Source of the DNA: W589 sp964611805
GTDB lineage: Bacteria > Chloroflexota > Dehalococcoidia > Dehalococcoidales > Fen-1064
Length of the DNA stretch: 63,026 nucleotides
Assembly (NCBI GenBank): GCA_964611805.1
Contig: CAZTBG010000002.1
Coordinates: forward strand, 1-63,026
Direction: 5' to 3'
Positions 25,914-34,387 of the stretch are shown here, piece after piece. Under the pieces are notes generated by a model. The model had not been told where the DNA came from and did no database searches. It worked only from the letters and a program-made list of their open reading frames with translations. Made by a program: the position numbers and the translations under genes. Each line of letters begins with the position of its first letter. Position 1 is the first letter of the stretch.

Positions 25914-26687
25914 ATGGACAAATTCAGTCCTAATATGTTCAAGGCAGAACTGGCAAAGTATTACGATGTCATGCATCAGTACCGTAATTACGACAAGGAA
26001 TGCAGCTTTGCCAATAATCTCATTAAAAGAAAGGTTCCCGAAGCGAGAAGGGTCTTGGATATCTGCTGCGGAACTGGTGAACACGCTACTAGGATGGCTC
26101 ATTTGGGCTATGAAGTAACAGGAGTTGACCAATCTCAAGATATGCTGGATATTGCTGTGGATAAAGTAGTAGCGTCAGGTCTTTCGATTGATTTCATTTG
26201 TGCGGATGTATTTGAATTGGGAATTAAAGAGGAGTTCGAGGTTGCTTACTGTCTTGGTTACACGTTTCTTTATATGACGACATACCCAGATGTCAGGAGG
26301 TTCCTTAAGGCTGTAAAGAACGCTTTATTGCCAAGGGGACTATTTATAGTTGATTTTATAAATGGACCTTCACTAATCAAAGATTTCAATAAAGACGAAT
26401 TTATCTACCGTCACAAGAGCGTAACGATTAGACAGCATGACCGGTGGTCCTTGGATAACAGAAGAGGAGTGAAACATTTAGACTTCGCGTACGAGATTAT
26501 TGATGACGACGGCAGAGTTCAGAAGATATCTGCAGAAGAAGATTTGAGAATATTTTATGATGATGAAGTTCAGACTTTGTTATCCAGTTGCGGCTTTAGC
26601 GATGTTGAGTCATTTGGCGATTATAATTTAGAACGAAATAGAGCCGATAACCCGTATATATTGATTGTTTCAGGGAAGAAAGCTTAA
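25914..26687 (+). CDS. Class I SAM-dependent methyltransferase
   Basis: About 257 residues from ATG 25914 (MDKFSP); TTG 25890 and ATG 25935 (MFKAELAKYYD) are alternatives and no start has a good ribosome site. Motif I VLDICCGTGEHATRMA, motif II VTGVDQSQDML, motif III FICADVFELG, and FDAV-like FEVAYCLGYTFLYMTTY. FIVDFINGPSLI and the C-terminal half suit the Methyltransf_25/SAM-MT small-molecule group. The codon pattern is AT-richer than the FAS operon. Its stop overlaps a copy of the recurring element. Confidence 0.8.
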   Translation: MDKFSPNMFKAELAKYYDVMHQYRNYDKECSFANNLIKRKVPEARRVLDICCGTGEHATRMAHLGYEVTGVDQSQDMLDIAVDKVVASGLSIDFICADVFELGIKEEFEVAYCLGYTFLYMTTYPDVRRFLKAVKNALLPRGLFIVDFINGPSLIKDFNKDEFIYRHKSVTIRQHDRWSLDNRRGVKHLDFAYEIIDDDGRVQKISAEEDLRIFYDDEVQTLLSSCGFSDVESFGDYNLERNRADNPYILIVSGKKA

Positions 26688-26705
26688 CATTTGGGCGTTT
26701 TGTTG
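26686..26705 (+). repeat. Recurring gene-end element, copy 4
   Basis: AACATTTGGGCGTTTTGTTG, overlapping the stop codon of the preceding methyltransferase gene by two bases. Confidence 0.45.
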
Positions 26706-26720
26706 AGCGCCCCCATTTTT
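26693..26720 (+). terminator. Weak terminator-like hairpin
   Basis: GGGCG (26693-26697) pairs with CGCCC (26708-26712), followed by CCATTTTT. The stem is short and the T tract is interrupted, so strength is doubtful. Confidence 0.35.
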
Positions 26721-26789
26721 GATATGATTGATGGCTAAACCGTACCGGAAGAGGACTGATGACGACTACCGCCATCTAATAGTTTTATA

Positions 26790-27455
26790 ATGGAAGAGAC
26801 TATGTCTTGGGATAATGAGTATAGACATCATAAACGCGTTTGGGGAGAGGGACCAAGCGCATTGGCCTCTTTTGCCGTGGATTACCTGCAGGAATTACAG
26901 TTATACCAGAAGACCCTTAGCATCTTGGACATCGGATGCGGTTACGGCCGTGACGCGGTTTATCTATGCCAACATACCGATTGCACCATAGTAGGTATCG
27001 ACAATTCACAAGGAGCCATTGAGATGGCCAGGGGTACTCGCCCCAAGGAATATATTGGCAGAATAGACTTTAAGTTCCTCGATTTTACTCGGCTTCCTGT
27101 AAACGATAGATACGACGTGGTTTTCGCATCCAATCTCTATCAATTACTGAGGCCAGAAGAGAGGGCTGCATTTAGGAAGATATCAAGAAGGGTTCTAAGT
27201 CCGAATGGACTGTTGTTTCTGAGTACATTATCTACGAGTGATCCTGAGCATTATGGTAAGGGTACCGCCGCTGTGGGTGATATTAACTCATTCGTGGATG
27301 AGAAGTATCTGCACTTATGCACGTGCGGAGAACTAGAGCGGGAATTTAGTTTTCTGAACATCAAGGAACTGAAAGAGCACGAATATTATGAGCCTCGTGC
27401 TACCGGTAGAACTCATCACCATATCTCATGGCTGTTGGTAGGACATAAAGAGTGA
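26790..27455 (+). CDS. Class I SAM-dependent methyltransferase (TehB-like)
   Basis: 221 residues; ATG 26802 is an alternative. Motif I ILDIGCGYGRDAVYLC, motif II IVGIDNSQGAIEMA, YDVVFASNLYQLL after strand 4. The C-terminal SWLLVGHK ending is typical of TehB/thiopurine-type small methyltransferases. The substrate is unknown. It is the last of four methyltransferase genes between 23.6 and 27.5 kb; the genes differ from each other, so they are not recent duplicates. Confidence 0.82.
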   Translation: MEETMSWDNEYRHHKRVWGEGPSALASFAVDYLQELQLYQKTLSILDIGCGYGRDAVYLCQHTDCTIVGIDNSQGAIEMARGTRPKEYIGRIDFKFLDFTRLPVNDRYDVVFASNLYQLLRPEERAAFRKISRRVLSPNGLLFLSTLSTSDPEHYGKGTAAVGDINSFVDEKYLHLCTCGELEREFSFLNIKELKEHEYYEPRATGRTHHHISWLLVGHKE

Positions 27456-27822
27456 GCACCTATGTTACAGAGTCAGCCTTGCAGCCACTCTCTCTAGCAT
27501 AAACTGACGGTATTAACCAGGTACCTGAACAATCGTCCAGAATGTGCTGTCTAGGTCAAAATTGCTTGTAAAGGTCAATTGCTTAGCACAGCTTCACGTA
27601 TAACACTACTTACGCGCAAGAGTTGAACTTACTTTTATGACCTAATAGTCGAGACTATTTAAGCCGTCTCGTTTCGGTGCCACAATATACTAAAAAGTTA
27701 CTCCTGATTTCACGCTCAATGGCTATATGCAAGACTGAGCCTTACAAGGAACGTTGTTACACAGTCTAATAAAGAGGCTAGGGACTATTGTATATCCGTT
27801 TATTTATTTCTGCTTATTTGCC
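27456..27822. other. AT-rich spacer between convergent genes
   Basis: No gene, RNA or clear terminator is visible between the methyltransferase and the minus-strand cNMP-binding gene. Confidence 0.4.
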
Positions 27823-28320
27823 TTAGTCAGATGAGGATTTTTCACTCTTGACAGTAAAGCAATTTGCTAGTGTCTTTTCGACGTCTCTTAGCCGTGACCC
27901 AATTATGTGTGACAGGCTCTGAAAGACAATATAGCCGATGCGGTTGTCCTCATCAAGGAGACCCATAAGCTCGGCACCATTGATAGTCACAACCTCGGTA
28001 GTTTTTGTACAGATTGCTGACATGACATAGAAATGGGGCCTCACCAAGGCAGACCATCCAAAGCAACCACCAGTGGTGACTGTATCAACCAACAAGTTTT
28101 CTCTCACTGGCCGGTATTCAGAAGGAAAATCTGCTACCAGGTCTACTTGTCCTCTGACGAGCACATACAGGTATTTTGCTCTCACCCCAAACTTAAAAAT
28201 AATCTCGCCCGCCAAAAATAGTTCTTTGTGGGATGAGGGTAACTCAGCTATCTTCAACAGGGCAGCGTCGTCCAGCCCGAGGAATAACTCGGCCCTTTTT
28301 AGGGTTGTCTCAATTCCCAT
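27823..28320 (-). CDS. Cyclic-nucleotide-binding (CAP_ED) domain protein without HTH
   Basis: 165 residues, a single cNMP-binding beta-roll: LFLAGEIIFKFGVRAKYLYVLVRGQVDL (cut here for length at LVRGQVDL), VTTGGCFGWSALV in place of the phosphate-binding cassette, and a C-terminal helix VFQSLSHIIGSRLRDVEKTL. The canonical RxA arginine of the cassette is not obvious (FGWSALVRPH), so ligand binding may differ. There is no DNA-binding helix-turn-helix, so it likely acts as a stand-alone regulatory module. It is divergent from the NADH/MetV operon. Confidence 0.75.
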   Translation of the reverse strand: MGIETTLKRAELFLGLDDAALLKIAELPSSHKELFLAGEIIFKFGVRAKYLYVLVRGQVDLVADFPSEYRPVRENLLVDTVTTGGCFGWSALVRPHFYVMSAICTKTTEVVTINGAELMGLLDEDNRIGYIVFQSLSHIIGSRLRDVEKTLANCFTVKSEKSSSD

Positions 28321-28507
28321 ATCTTATTTTCCTGCGATACGGCCCCCTGCTCTTCTCACAACAGGTATTGTACCCCGTATCCTATTATCCATCGGTGGTG
28401 CCTCGGAGTCAAACCAGTTACTTTATACAGTGTGTCGGCAATACCGCCATTGAGGTGTGATATTGGCACGTCTGGGATACTTGACAATGATGGTGAAGAG
28501 GCGTAAT

Positions 28508-29197
28508 ATGCCGTGCATCATGGTCGACATCGCTGTCACAATCAACGGCGCTCCGGTAACCGGACGGGAAGGAGCTACTATTCTGGAGGTCGCTCGGGAG
28601 AACGGGATTGATATCCCCACGCTATGTTACCGACCAGAATTCACCCCGATTGGTGCTTGCCGTTTATGTGTTGTGGAAGTGGAAGGTTCCAGAACTCTGG
28701 TGGGCTCCTGCCACACACCAATCACCGAGGGGATGGTAGTTCATACCCACTCCCCCAAGGTGCTGGAGACTCGCCGTACAATAGTGGAGCTATTGCTGGC
28801 CAGTCACAGTGGCACCTGCTACATGTGTGACAAGGCTAATGTGTGCGAGTTGCGTGCCATTGCCGCCGACCTGGACGTTGGGCTTCCTCAGTTTCAGGTC
28901 AGAAAACGCTATTACTCGATTGAGGACAGCAGCCCATATATTGTCCGCGACCTGACCAAGTGTGTCCTGTGTCGTCGATGTGTATGGGCGTGCAAAGAGG
29001 TGGCCAAGAAGGATGTATTCGCCATTGGCTACCGGGGTTTTGACTCAAAGATTGTGGTCGACTTTGACCAGCCACTTGACAAAGAAGTCTGTAAGGATTG
29101 TGGTATCTGCATCCCCTTTTGCCCAACTGGGGCATTGAGCACACCACGAAGAATCGCGGAAGAGAAGGAAGGTAAGCTACTAATAATAAAAGGTTGA
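28508..29197 (+). CDS. NuoG/HoxU-like iron-sulfur subunit
   Basis: About 229 residues from ATG 28508 (GAAGAGG upstream); GTG 28457 and ATG 28520 are alternatives. Order of clusters: plant-type [2Fe-2S] with Cys40, 51, 54, 68; the His-Cys [4Fe-4S] motif H100-xxx-C104-xx-C107-x5-C113; then two ferredoxin-type [4Fe-4S] sites C152/155/158/162 and C195/198/201/205. This is the electron-wiring half of NADH dehydrogenase, [FeFe]/[NiFe] hydrogenase diaphorase and NAD-formate dehydrogenase modules. It is truncated before the molybdopterin-like part. The NuoE and NuoF homologues follow. Confidence 0.87.
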   Translation: MPCIMVDIAVTINGAPVTGREGATILEVARENGIDIPTLCYRPEFTPIGACRLCVVEVEGSRTLVGSCHTPITEGMVVHTHSPKVLETRRTIVELLLASHSGTCYMCDKANVCELRAIAADLDVGLPQFQVRKRYYSIEDSSPYIVRDLTKCVLCRRCVWACKEVAKKDVFAIGYRGFDSKIVVDFDQPLDKEVCKDCGICIPFCPTGALSTPRRIAEEKEGKLLIIKG

Positions 29198-29225
29198 TTG
29201 ACTGAGGAGAGGTGGGGGAAGGAAG

Positions 29226-29672
29226 ATGAACAATCATCCTCAGCGACCTTCTAATCAAAGTGAGGACAGGCAGAACCTGCTCTTGCTGCTGAAAGAGACG
29301 CAGCGTAGGTATGGCTACCTGTCTAAACAACTCATGTGCGAGCTAGCCGAGTCACTCGGCATCTCGACCAGTGAGGTGTATGGTGTCGCGACCTTCTATT
29401 CGTTCCTCTCCACCCAACCAAAGGGAAGGAACATCATCCGTGTGTGTAAGGGGCTTCCCTGCTGTCTCAAGGACTACCACCTGATAGTCAGCTCCATCGA
29501 AGACGTCATAGACATAAGCCCCGGAGAGACCACTCTCGATGGCAGGTTCTCTTTCGAGCTTGTAAATTGTATCGGTGCCTGTGATAGTGCGCCCGCAATG
29601 CTGGTGAATAATGATTTGCACGCTGGCCTGACCCCTCGCAAAATCTCTCAAATTTTGAAGGAGTACGAGTAG
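29226..29672 (+). CDS. nuoE: NuoE-like thioredoxin-fold [2Fe-2S] subunit
   Basis: 148 residues. Thioredoxin-like [2Fe-2S] ferredoxin with ligands Cys74 (RVCKG), Cys79 or 80 (PCC), Cys115 and Cys119 (VNCIGACD). VYGVATFYSFLSTQPKG is the family hallmark. It pairs with NuoF to pass electrons from FMN. The neighbouring Cys79-Cys80 pair is slightly unusual. Confidence 0.87.
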   Translation: MNNHPQRPSNQSEDRQNLLLLLKETQRRYGYLSKQLMCELAESLGISTSEVYGVATFYSFLSTQPKGRNIIRVCKGLPCCLKDYHLIVSSIEDVIDISPGETTLDGRFSFELVNCIGACDSAPAMLVNNDLHAGLTPRKISQILKEYE

Positions 29673-29705
29673 GCCACCACCAAGGATGAATAAGGACTAT
29701 GGCAG

Positions 29706-30902
29706 ATGCCTGAGCAACGAGTTGTCCTGAAGAACTGTGGGATTATTGACCCTACACAGATAGCTACGTATTTAGCATCGGATGGTTTTGAAGCCCTGAA
29801 GAAAGCTCGTAATATTACGCCCGAACAGGTTATTCAGGAAGTTAAGGATTCGGGACTACGGGGGCGGGGGGGTGCTGGTTTTCCCTGCGGCCTTAAGTGG
29901 GAGCTGGCGAGGAATGCCCTTGGGGATGATAAATACGTGATATGTAACGCTGACGAGGGCGAGATAGGGACGTTCAAGGACAGGTTCATCCTGGCCAATG
30001 ACCCTTTTACTCTGATTGAAGGGATTGCTATCGCTGGTTATGCCATTGGCGCCCGGAGTGGCTATATCTACCTGCGCGCCGAGTACCACTACCTCTACGA
30101 CCTGCTAGTGAAATCCGTCAATAAGGTCCGGGAGGCAGGATTCCTTGACGGCTTTAGCATTACTATCTGTGAGGGTGCAGGTGCCTACGTATGCGGTGAG
30201 GAATCAGCGCTGATGGACTCGATTGAAGGCAAGCGTGGAGAAGTACGCTACCGGCCTCCTTTCCCCCCGACTAGGGGGCTGTGGGGAGAGCCGACTGTTA
30301 TAAACAACGTGGAAACACTGATGAACATCCCCCGAATATTACTCAATGGCGCGGACTGGTTCAGCGGGATAGGTACGGAGCGGAGTAAGGGTACTAAGGT
30401 ATTCTCAGTTAGTGGAGACGTAAGTAAGCCCGGCGTTTATGAAATGGTTCTGGGCAGCAAGCTGACGGAGCTGGTCGAGGGTCTTGCGGCAGCGAAGAAA
30501 GTAAAGGCGGTACAAGTAGGTGGTGCCACCGGTAGAATCATACCATATCACATGATGGACACAGAACTGTCTTTTGAGACTGTTCTTGGTGCTGGTGCCA
30601 TCACCGTTTATAACGATAGTCGGGATATGTTAGACATCGTCCATAAGACTTTGCAGTTCCTCGCTGAGGAGAGTTGTGGCAAGTGCAGTCCGTGTCGGGA
30701 GGGTACTGAGGTGATGGTTGAAATTCTTGGGAGGTTTACTCGGGGCGAGGGCAGTGCACGTGACATCGCAGCCATGGAGAGGCTATCACAAGCGATGATG
30801 CTTTCCGCACTGTGCGGCCTGGGGCAAGCAGCCCCCAACCCGGTACTGGACAGTTTGCAGTACTTCCGTGGTGAGTATGAGCGCCGGTTCAGAGGAAAGT
30901 GA
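29706..30902 (+). CDS. nuoF: NuoF-like NADH-binding FMN flavoprotein subunit
   Basis: 398 residues. NADH-binding GRGGAGFP (53-60), FMN-binding GAGAYVCGEESAL (~157-169), ALMDSIEGKRGEVRYRPPFPP, and [4Fe-4S] ligands Cys324, Cys327, Cys330 and Cys370 (SCGKCSPC, LCGLG). It lacks the extra N-terminal and C-terminal ferredoxin domains of HydB/HndC. It oxidises NADH or reduces NAD with the two upstream subunits. Next is metV, which suggests methylenetetrahydrofolate reductase as the partner enzyme. The stop overlaps a possible GTG start of the next gene. Confidence 0.92.
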   Translation: MPEQRVVLKNCGIIDPTQIATYLASDGFEALKKARNITPEQVIQEVKDSGLRGRGGAGFPCGLKWELARNALGDDKYVICNADEGEIGTFKDRFILANDPFTLIEGIAIAGYAIGARSGYIYLRAEYHYLYDLLVKSVNKVREAGFLDGFSITICEGAGAYVCGEESALMDSIEGKRGEVRYRPPFPPTRGLWGEPTVINNVETLMNIPRILLNGADWFSGIGTERSKGTKVFSVSGDVSKPGVYEMVLGSKLTELVEGLAAAKKVKAVQVGGATGRIIPYHMMDTELSFETVLGAGAITVYNDSRDMLDIVHKTLQFLAEESCGKCSPCREGTEVMVEILGRFTRGEGSARDIAAMERLSQAMMLSALCGLGQAAPNPVLDSLQYFRGEYERRFRGK

Positions 30903-30916
30903 GGTGGTATGAGGAA

Positions 30917-31582
30917 ATGATAACGATTACCGAGCAGAAGCCGTCACAAGAGATACTGCAGTCGCTTGAGGGAAGTAAGTCCGTATATATTATCGGCTGC
31001 GGCGCCTGTGCCACTATGCTACACACCGGCGGAAAATCTGAAGTCCTGGCCATGAAAGAGAAACTGGAGGAAGCCGGGAAAAAGGTCACCGGCTGGATGG
31101 TTATACCTACGGTCTGTGACCAGCTCACCGAGGTTGCACTTACAGAGACCGCAGAGGCAATTCGAGCCGCCGATGTCATACTGGTAATGTCCTGTGCCTT
31201 TGGTGTGCAGACTGTAGGTTTTTATGCGGACTTGCCGGTGTTCCCGGCACTTAATACGCTCTTCGTGGGTAAGGAGGAGACACCGGGACACTTTGTTGAC
31301 GTCTGCATGCAATGTGGTAACTGTGTCCTGGCGCGTACGGCCGGTATCTGCCCCCTGGTGCGGTGTTCAAAGAGCCTGCTCAATGGGCCGTGTGGGGGTT
31401 CTGTAGAAGGCAGGTGTGAAGTTGATTCCAGTATACCCTGTGTCTGGCAGACAATCTATGACCGCCTAGCTGCCCAGGGGCGACTTGCTGAGCTGGACGA
31501 GATAGAGCCAATTAAAGACTGGAGCACCAGCTCTTCGAGTGTACCAAGACGATTTGACGCGATTAACTCAGATGAACAGTAA
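30917..31582 (+). CDS. metV: MetV-like zinc/iron-sulfur partner of MTHF reductase
   Basis: About 221 residues from ATG 30917; GTG 30899 (overlapping the nuoF stop) is an alternative. It matches the MTHFR C-terminal/MetV family: YIIGCGACATMLHTGGKSEV at the start, ADVILVMSCAFGVQTV, then a cysteine cluster CMQCGNCVLARTAGICP, LNGPCGG and SSIPCVW. MetV is an obligate partner of the short, acetogen-type MetF. It sits between nuoF-like and a kinase gene; metF comes two genes later. Confidence 0.85.
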   Translation: MITITEQKPSQEILQSLEGSKSVYIIGCGACATMLHTGGKSEVLAMKEKLEEAGKKVTGWMVIPTVCDQLTEVALTETAEAIRAADVILVMSCAFGVQTVGFYADLPVFPALNTLFVGKEETPGHFVDVCMQCGNCVLARTAGICPLVRCSKSLLNGPCGGSVEGRCEVDSSIPCVWQTIYDRLAAQGRLAELDEIEPIKDWSTSSSSVPRRFDAINSDEQ

Positions 31583-33014
31583 TTTCTCGATAGAGAGTGT
31601 GGCATCAAGCTACAGTCCGGAAGAAGCAGCCCTGCTGATGCGTCTCAGGGTATTCGTTACCATGAGGTGGATAGCTATTCTCGGGATGCTTGCTGCTACT
31701 CTTGTCACATCCCTGATACTTGACATCAAATTCCCTACTTTACCGGTTTACCTCATCTGTCTGTTAATAGCCCTGTATAATATTGTGTTCTATTTTCAAC
31801 TCCGGACTCTAGGTGGAGGGCAGCCGGGTACGATAGTCCATAAAGCCCGGATATATGGCAATGTGCACATTTTTCTTGACCTGCTTGCGCTAACCGTACT
31901 CCTACATTTCACCGGCGGGATAGAGAATCCTCTGGTATTTTTCTACGTTTTCCACATAGTCTTGGCAAGTATCGCCCTAAACTTCAGGGTGGTATATATA
32001 GTAGCCACGGGTGCTCTAATGATGGTGGGGCTTCTTGTTGGTCTGGAGTACGCCAAAGTAATACCTCATGTTAACTTGGAAGGATTTGCTGACCCCACGC
32101 TCTATCAGGACGGAGTTTATATCTGGGCCATTTTGCTTGCCCTGGCAGCAATTCTGTACGGTACTACCTACATGGCGACTGCTATTTCCGGTGAGTTGAG
32201 GAAGAGGCAACGGCAGGTGGTGCAACTGGGCGAGCAGCTCCTCGAAGAGAAGAAGGACGAACTGGAACAGGTTTCCAGAGAGAAGGCCGAGCTTGCTGAG
32301 GAAAAAGAACGCTTCCTCCAGTTCCTCAGTATCGCCGCTCATGACCTGAAAGCACCCCTTACTGCTATCCAGGGATTTCTGTGGGTGATGGTGGGCGGGT
32401 ATGCCGGCGAGTTGACAGACAAACAGAGAAACATGCTTGAAAGAAGTAGCAGGCGGATTACCGAACTGCTAAATCTAATCAGCGACCTGCTGGATATCCC
32501 GCGCATTGAGACCGGGCAAATCATCCCGGAGATGAAAGACATTTCCCTGCGACAGGTACTCAGGAACTGTCTTCAGGAACAGCGCAAGGTAGCTAAAGAA
32601 AAGGGGTTGAGACTCGTGGTTGAGCTACCGGACAAACTCGATAGAATTCGCGGCTCAAGCCCTCGCTTACAACAGGTAGTCGCGAACCTGATAGGAAATG
32701 CGATACAGTATACTGATGACGGCACAATAACCGTTAGCGTAAAAGATCTAGGTGACGACATACAGGTTGAAATTAAAGATACGGGGATTGGTATTCCAGA
32801 AGATGATATGCCACGATTATTCGAAGACTTTTTCCGGGCGAGTAATGTGGAAGTAAAGGGAACTGGTCTGGGACTCTCTATTGCCAAGAGGATAGTAGAG
32901 GCACACAACGGCAAGATATGGTGTGAGAGTCCCTGCCCAGAGACCAACCAGGGGAGCAGGTTCACTTTTACCTTACCCAAAATGAGGAAACATTCACGGA
33001 GGCAAAAGCGATGA
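31572..33014 (+). CDS. Membrane histidine kinase
   Basis: About 480 residues from ATG 31572 (overlap of 11 bp with metV); ATG 31539 would overlap by 44. Six membrane helices in residues ~25-200 (RWIAILGMLAATLVTSLIL, LPVYLICLLIALYNIVFYF, VHIFLDLLALTVLLHF, and others), a coiled coil (LLEEKKDELEQVSREKAELA), then HisKA with His in IAAHDLKAPLTA, N box VVANLIGNAIQYT, G1 DTGIGIP and G2 GTGLGLSIAKR. It lacks a separate sensor domain, so the membrane part probably senses a signal. It sits between metV and metF. Confidence 0.88.
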   Translation: MNSNFSIESVASSYSPEEAALLMRLRVFVTMRWIAILGMLAATLVTSLILDIKFPTLPVYLICLLIALYNIVFYFQLRTLGGGQPGTIVHKARIYGNVHIFLDLLALTVLLHFTGGIENPLVFFYVFHIVLASIALNFRVVYIVATGALMMVGLLVGLEYAKVIPHVNLEGFADPTLYQDGVYIWAILLALAAILYGTTYMATAISGELRKRQRQVVQLGEQLLEEKKDELEQVSREKAELAEEKERFLQFLSIAAHDLKAPLTAIQGFLWVMVGGYAGELTDKQRNMLERSSRRITELLNLISDLLDIPRIETGQIIPEMKDISLRQVLRNCLQEQRKVAKEKGLRLVVELPDKLDRIRGSSPRLQQVVANLIGNAIQYTDDGTITVSVKDLGDDIQVEIKDTGIGIPEDDMPRLFEDFFRASNVEVKGTGLGLSIAKRIVEAHNGKIWCESPCPETNQGSRFTFTLPKMRKHSRRQKR

Positions 33015-33928
33015 AGGCAGGTACCAACTTGGAGAAGGTCTTAGAAAGCGGTAGATTTGCCGTCACTGCCGAGGTCGGCCCGCCGAAAGGGCCCAGTGCA
33101 GCCGTAATTCGCCGGAGGGGGGGAATTGTCCGGGACTATGTTGACGCCGTTAATGTCACCGACAATCAAACTGCGGTAGTCCGTATGTCAAGCCTGGCTG
33201 GCTGTGTAATCCTGAAAACACTCGATGTCGACCCGGTGATGCAGATTGTCTGCCGGGACAGGAACAGAATAGCTATTCAAAGTGATGTGCTCGGTGCTGT
33301 TGCCCTAGGTATCGGCAACATACTCTGTCTTTCCGGCGACCATCAGAAATTCGGTAACCACCCGAGCGCGAAGGGCGTATTTGATATTGACTCTATGCAG
33401 CTGATCCAGACGCTGAAAAATATGAGGGATGAGAAGAAATTCATCTGTGACGAGGACATTACCGGGGAGGTACCCATCTATATCGGCGCTGCGGCAAACC
33501 CGTTTGCCGACCCCTTTGAGTTCCGCGTAACAAGGCTTGCCAAGAAGGTCAAGGCCGGGGCTGATTTCATTCAGACTCAGGCGGTGTACGATGTTCCAAA
33601 GTTTCGCCGTTGGATGGAAATGGTCTGTGAGCGAGGGCTGGACCGGCAGGTGCACATCTTAGCAGGGATTATACCGATAAGGTCGATAGGTATGGCCCGC
33701 TACATGCGAGATTACGTTGCTGGTGTGTCAGTGCCCGATGAGATTGTTACCAGGTTAGAAAAGGCAGAAAATGCCCGGGAAGAAGGGGTGAAAATTCCAC
33801 TGGAGATTATCGAACAGCTCAAGGAGATTCCGGGCATCCACGGCATACACATCATGGCAGTAGGCTGGGAGGAAATTGTCCCTGATATCGTAGAAAAGGC
33901 TGGATTGTTGCCGAGACCTGTGTTATGA
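33011..33928 (+). CDS. metF: Methylenetetrahydrofolate reductase, short MetF type
   Basis: 305 residues. The TIM-barrel FAD enzyme family: AVTAEVGPPKGP at the N-terminus, VNVTDNQ (~48-54), LSGDHQKFGNH with the acidic residue near the active site, GADFIQTQAVYD and LAGIIPIRS. It reduces 5,10-methylene-THF to 5-methyl-THF, or the reverse. ATG overlaps the kinase stop by 4 bp. With MetV and the NuoEFG-like module it should couple methylene/methyl-THF to NAD(H). Confidence 0.88.
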   Translation: MKAGTNLEKVLESGRFAVTAEVGPPKGPSAAVIRRRGGIVRDYVDAVNVTDNQTAVVRMSSLAGCVILKTLDVDPVMQIVCRDRNRIAIQSDVLGAVALGIGNILCLSGDHQKFGNHPSAKGVFDIDSMQLIQTLKNMRDEKKFICDEDITGEVPIYIGAAANPFADPFEFRVTRLAKKVKAGADFIQTQAVYDVPKFRRWMEMVCERGLDRQVHILAGIIPIRSIGMARYMRDYVAGVSVPDEIVTRLEKAENAREEGVKIPLEIIEQLKEIPGIHGIHIMAVGWEEIVPDIVEKAGLLPRPVL

Positions 33929-33946
33929 TTCTGCAGGAGGTTTGAT

Positions 33947-34354
33947 ATGGCGGAGAAGATTCTCATAGTCGATGATGACCCCGACATCTTGGATGCCCTG
34001 ACAATGATTCTTGAATCGCAGAACTACGAAGTTGTAACCGCACGAGACGGTGTTGAAGGTCTGGCAAACCTCAAAGCCGAAGAACCTGACCTCATGATAC
34101 TCGACTTATTAATGCCGAAGATGGACGGCTTTAGCGTTTTAAAAGAACTTCAGGATCCGAGATGGTCCAAATATAAGAGCATACCGATTCTAATTCTGAC
34201 CTCAGTGAGAGAAGAAGCCAGCCGGCGCCGCTATGAACTGGAAACGGGCCTGGAGTTGGGTGTTGATGATTACGTGGAAAAACCGATGCTCCCGGAGGTT
34301 TTACTTGAGCGGGTTGGGAAGCTTATTAGAAAAAAGAAGAAAGGGCGTACCTAG
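33947..34354 (+). CDS. Response regulator receiver protein, stand-alone
   Basis: 135 residues, a receiver domain only. Acidic pocket Asp9-11 (VDDDPD), phosphoacceptor Asp53 (ILDLLMPKMDG), Thr in LTSVREE and Lys in EKPMLPE. There is no output domain. Preceded by AGGAGG. It is likely the partner of the kinase two genes upstream. Confidence 0.87.
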   Translation: MAEKILIVDDDPDILDALTMILESQNYEVVTARDGVEGLANLKAEEPDLMILDLLMPKMDGFSVLKELQDPRWSKYKSIPILILTSVREEASRRRYELETGLELGVDDYVEKPMLPEVLLERVGKLIRKKKKGRT

Positions 34355-34387
34355 AGTCTATTTTAAAGCTTCAGTACGGAAGGGAGA

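Noticed and set aside
18361..26705. Integron gene-cassette array
   Set aside because: The recurring 20-bp element is tempting, but GTTRRRY/RYYYAAC pairs do not flank each copy consistently and no integrase is present.
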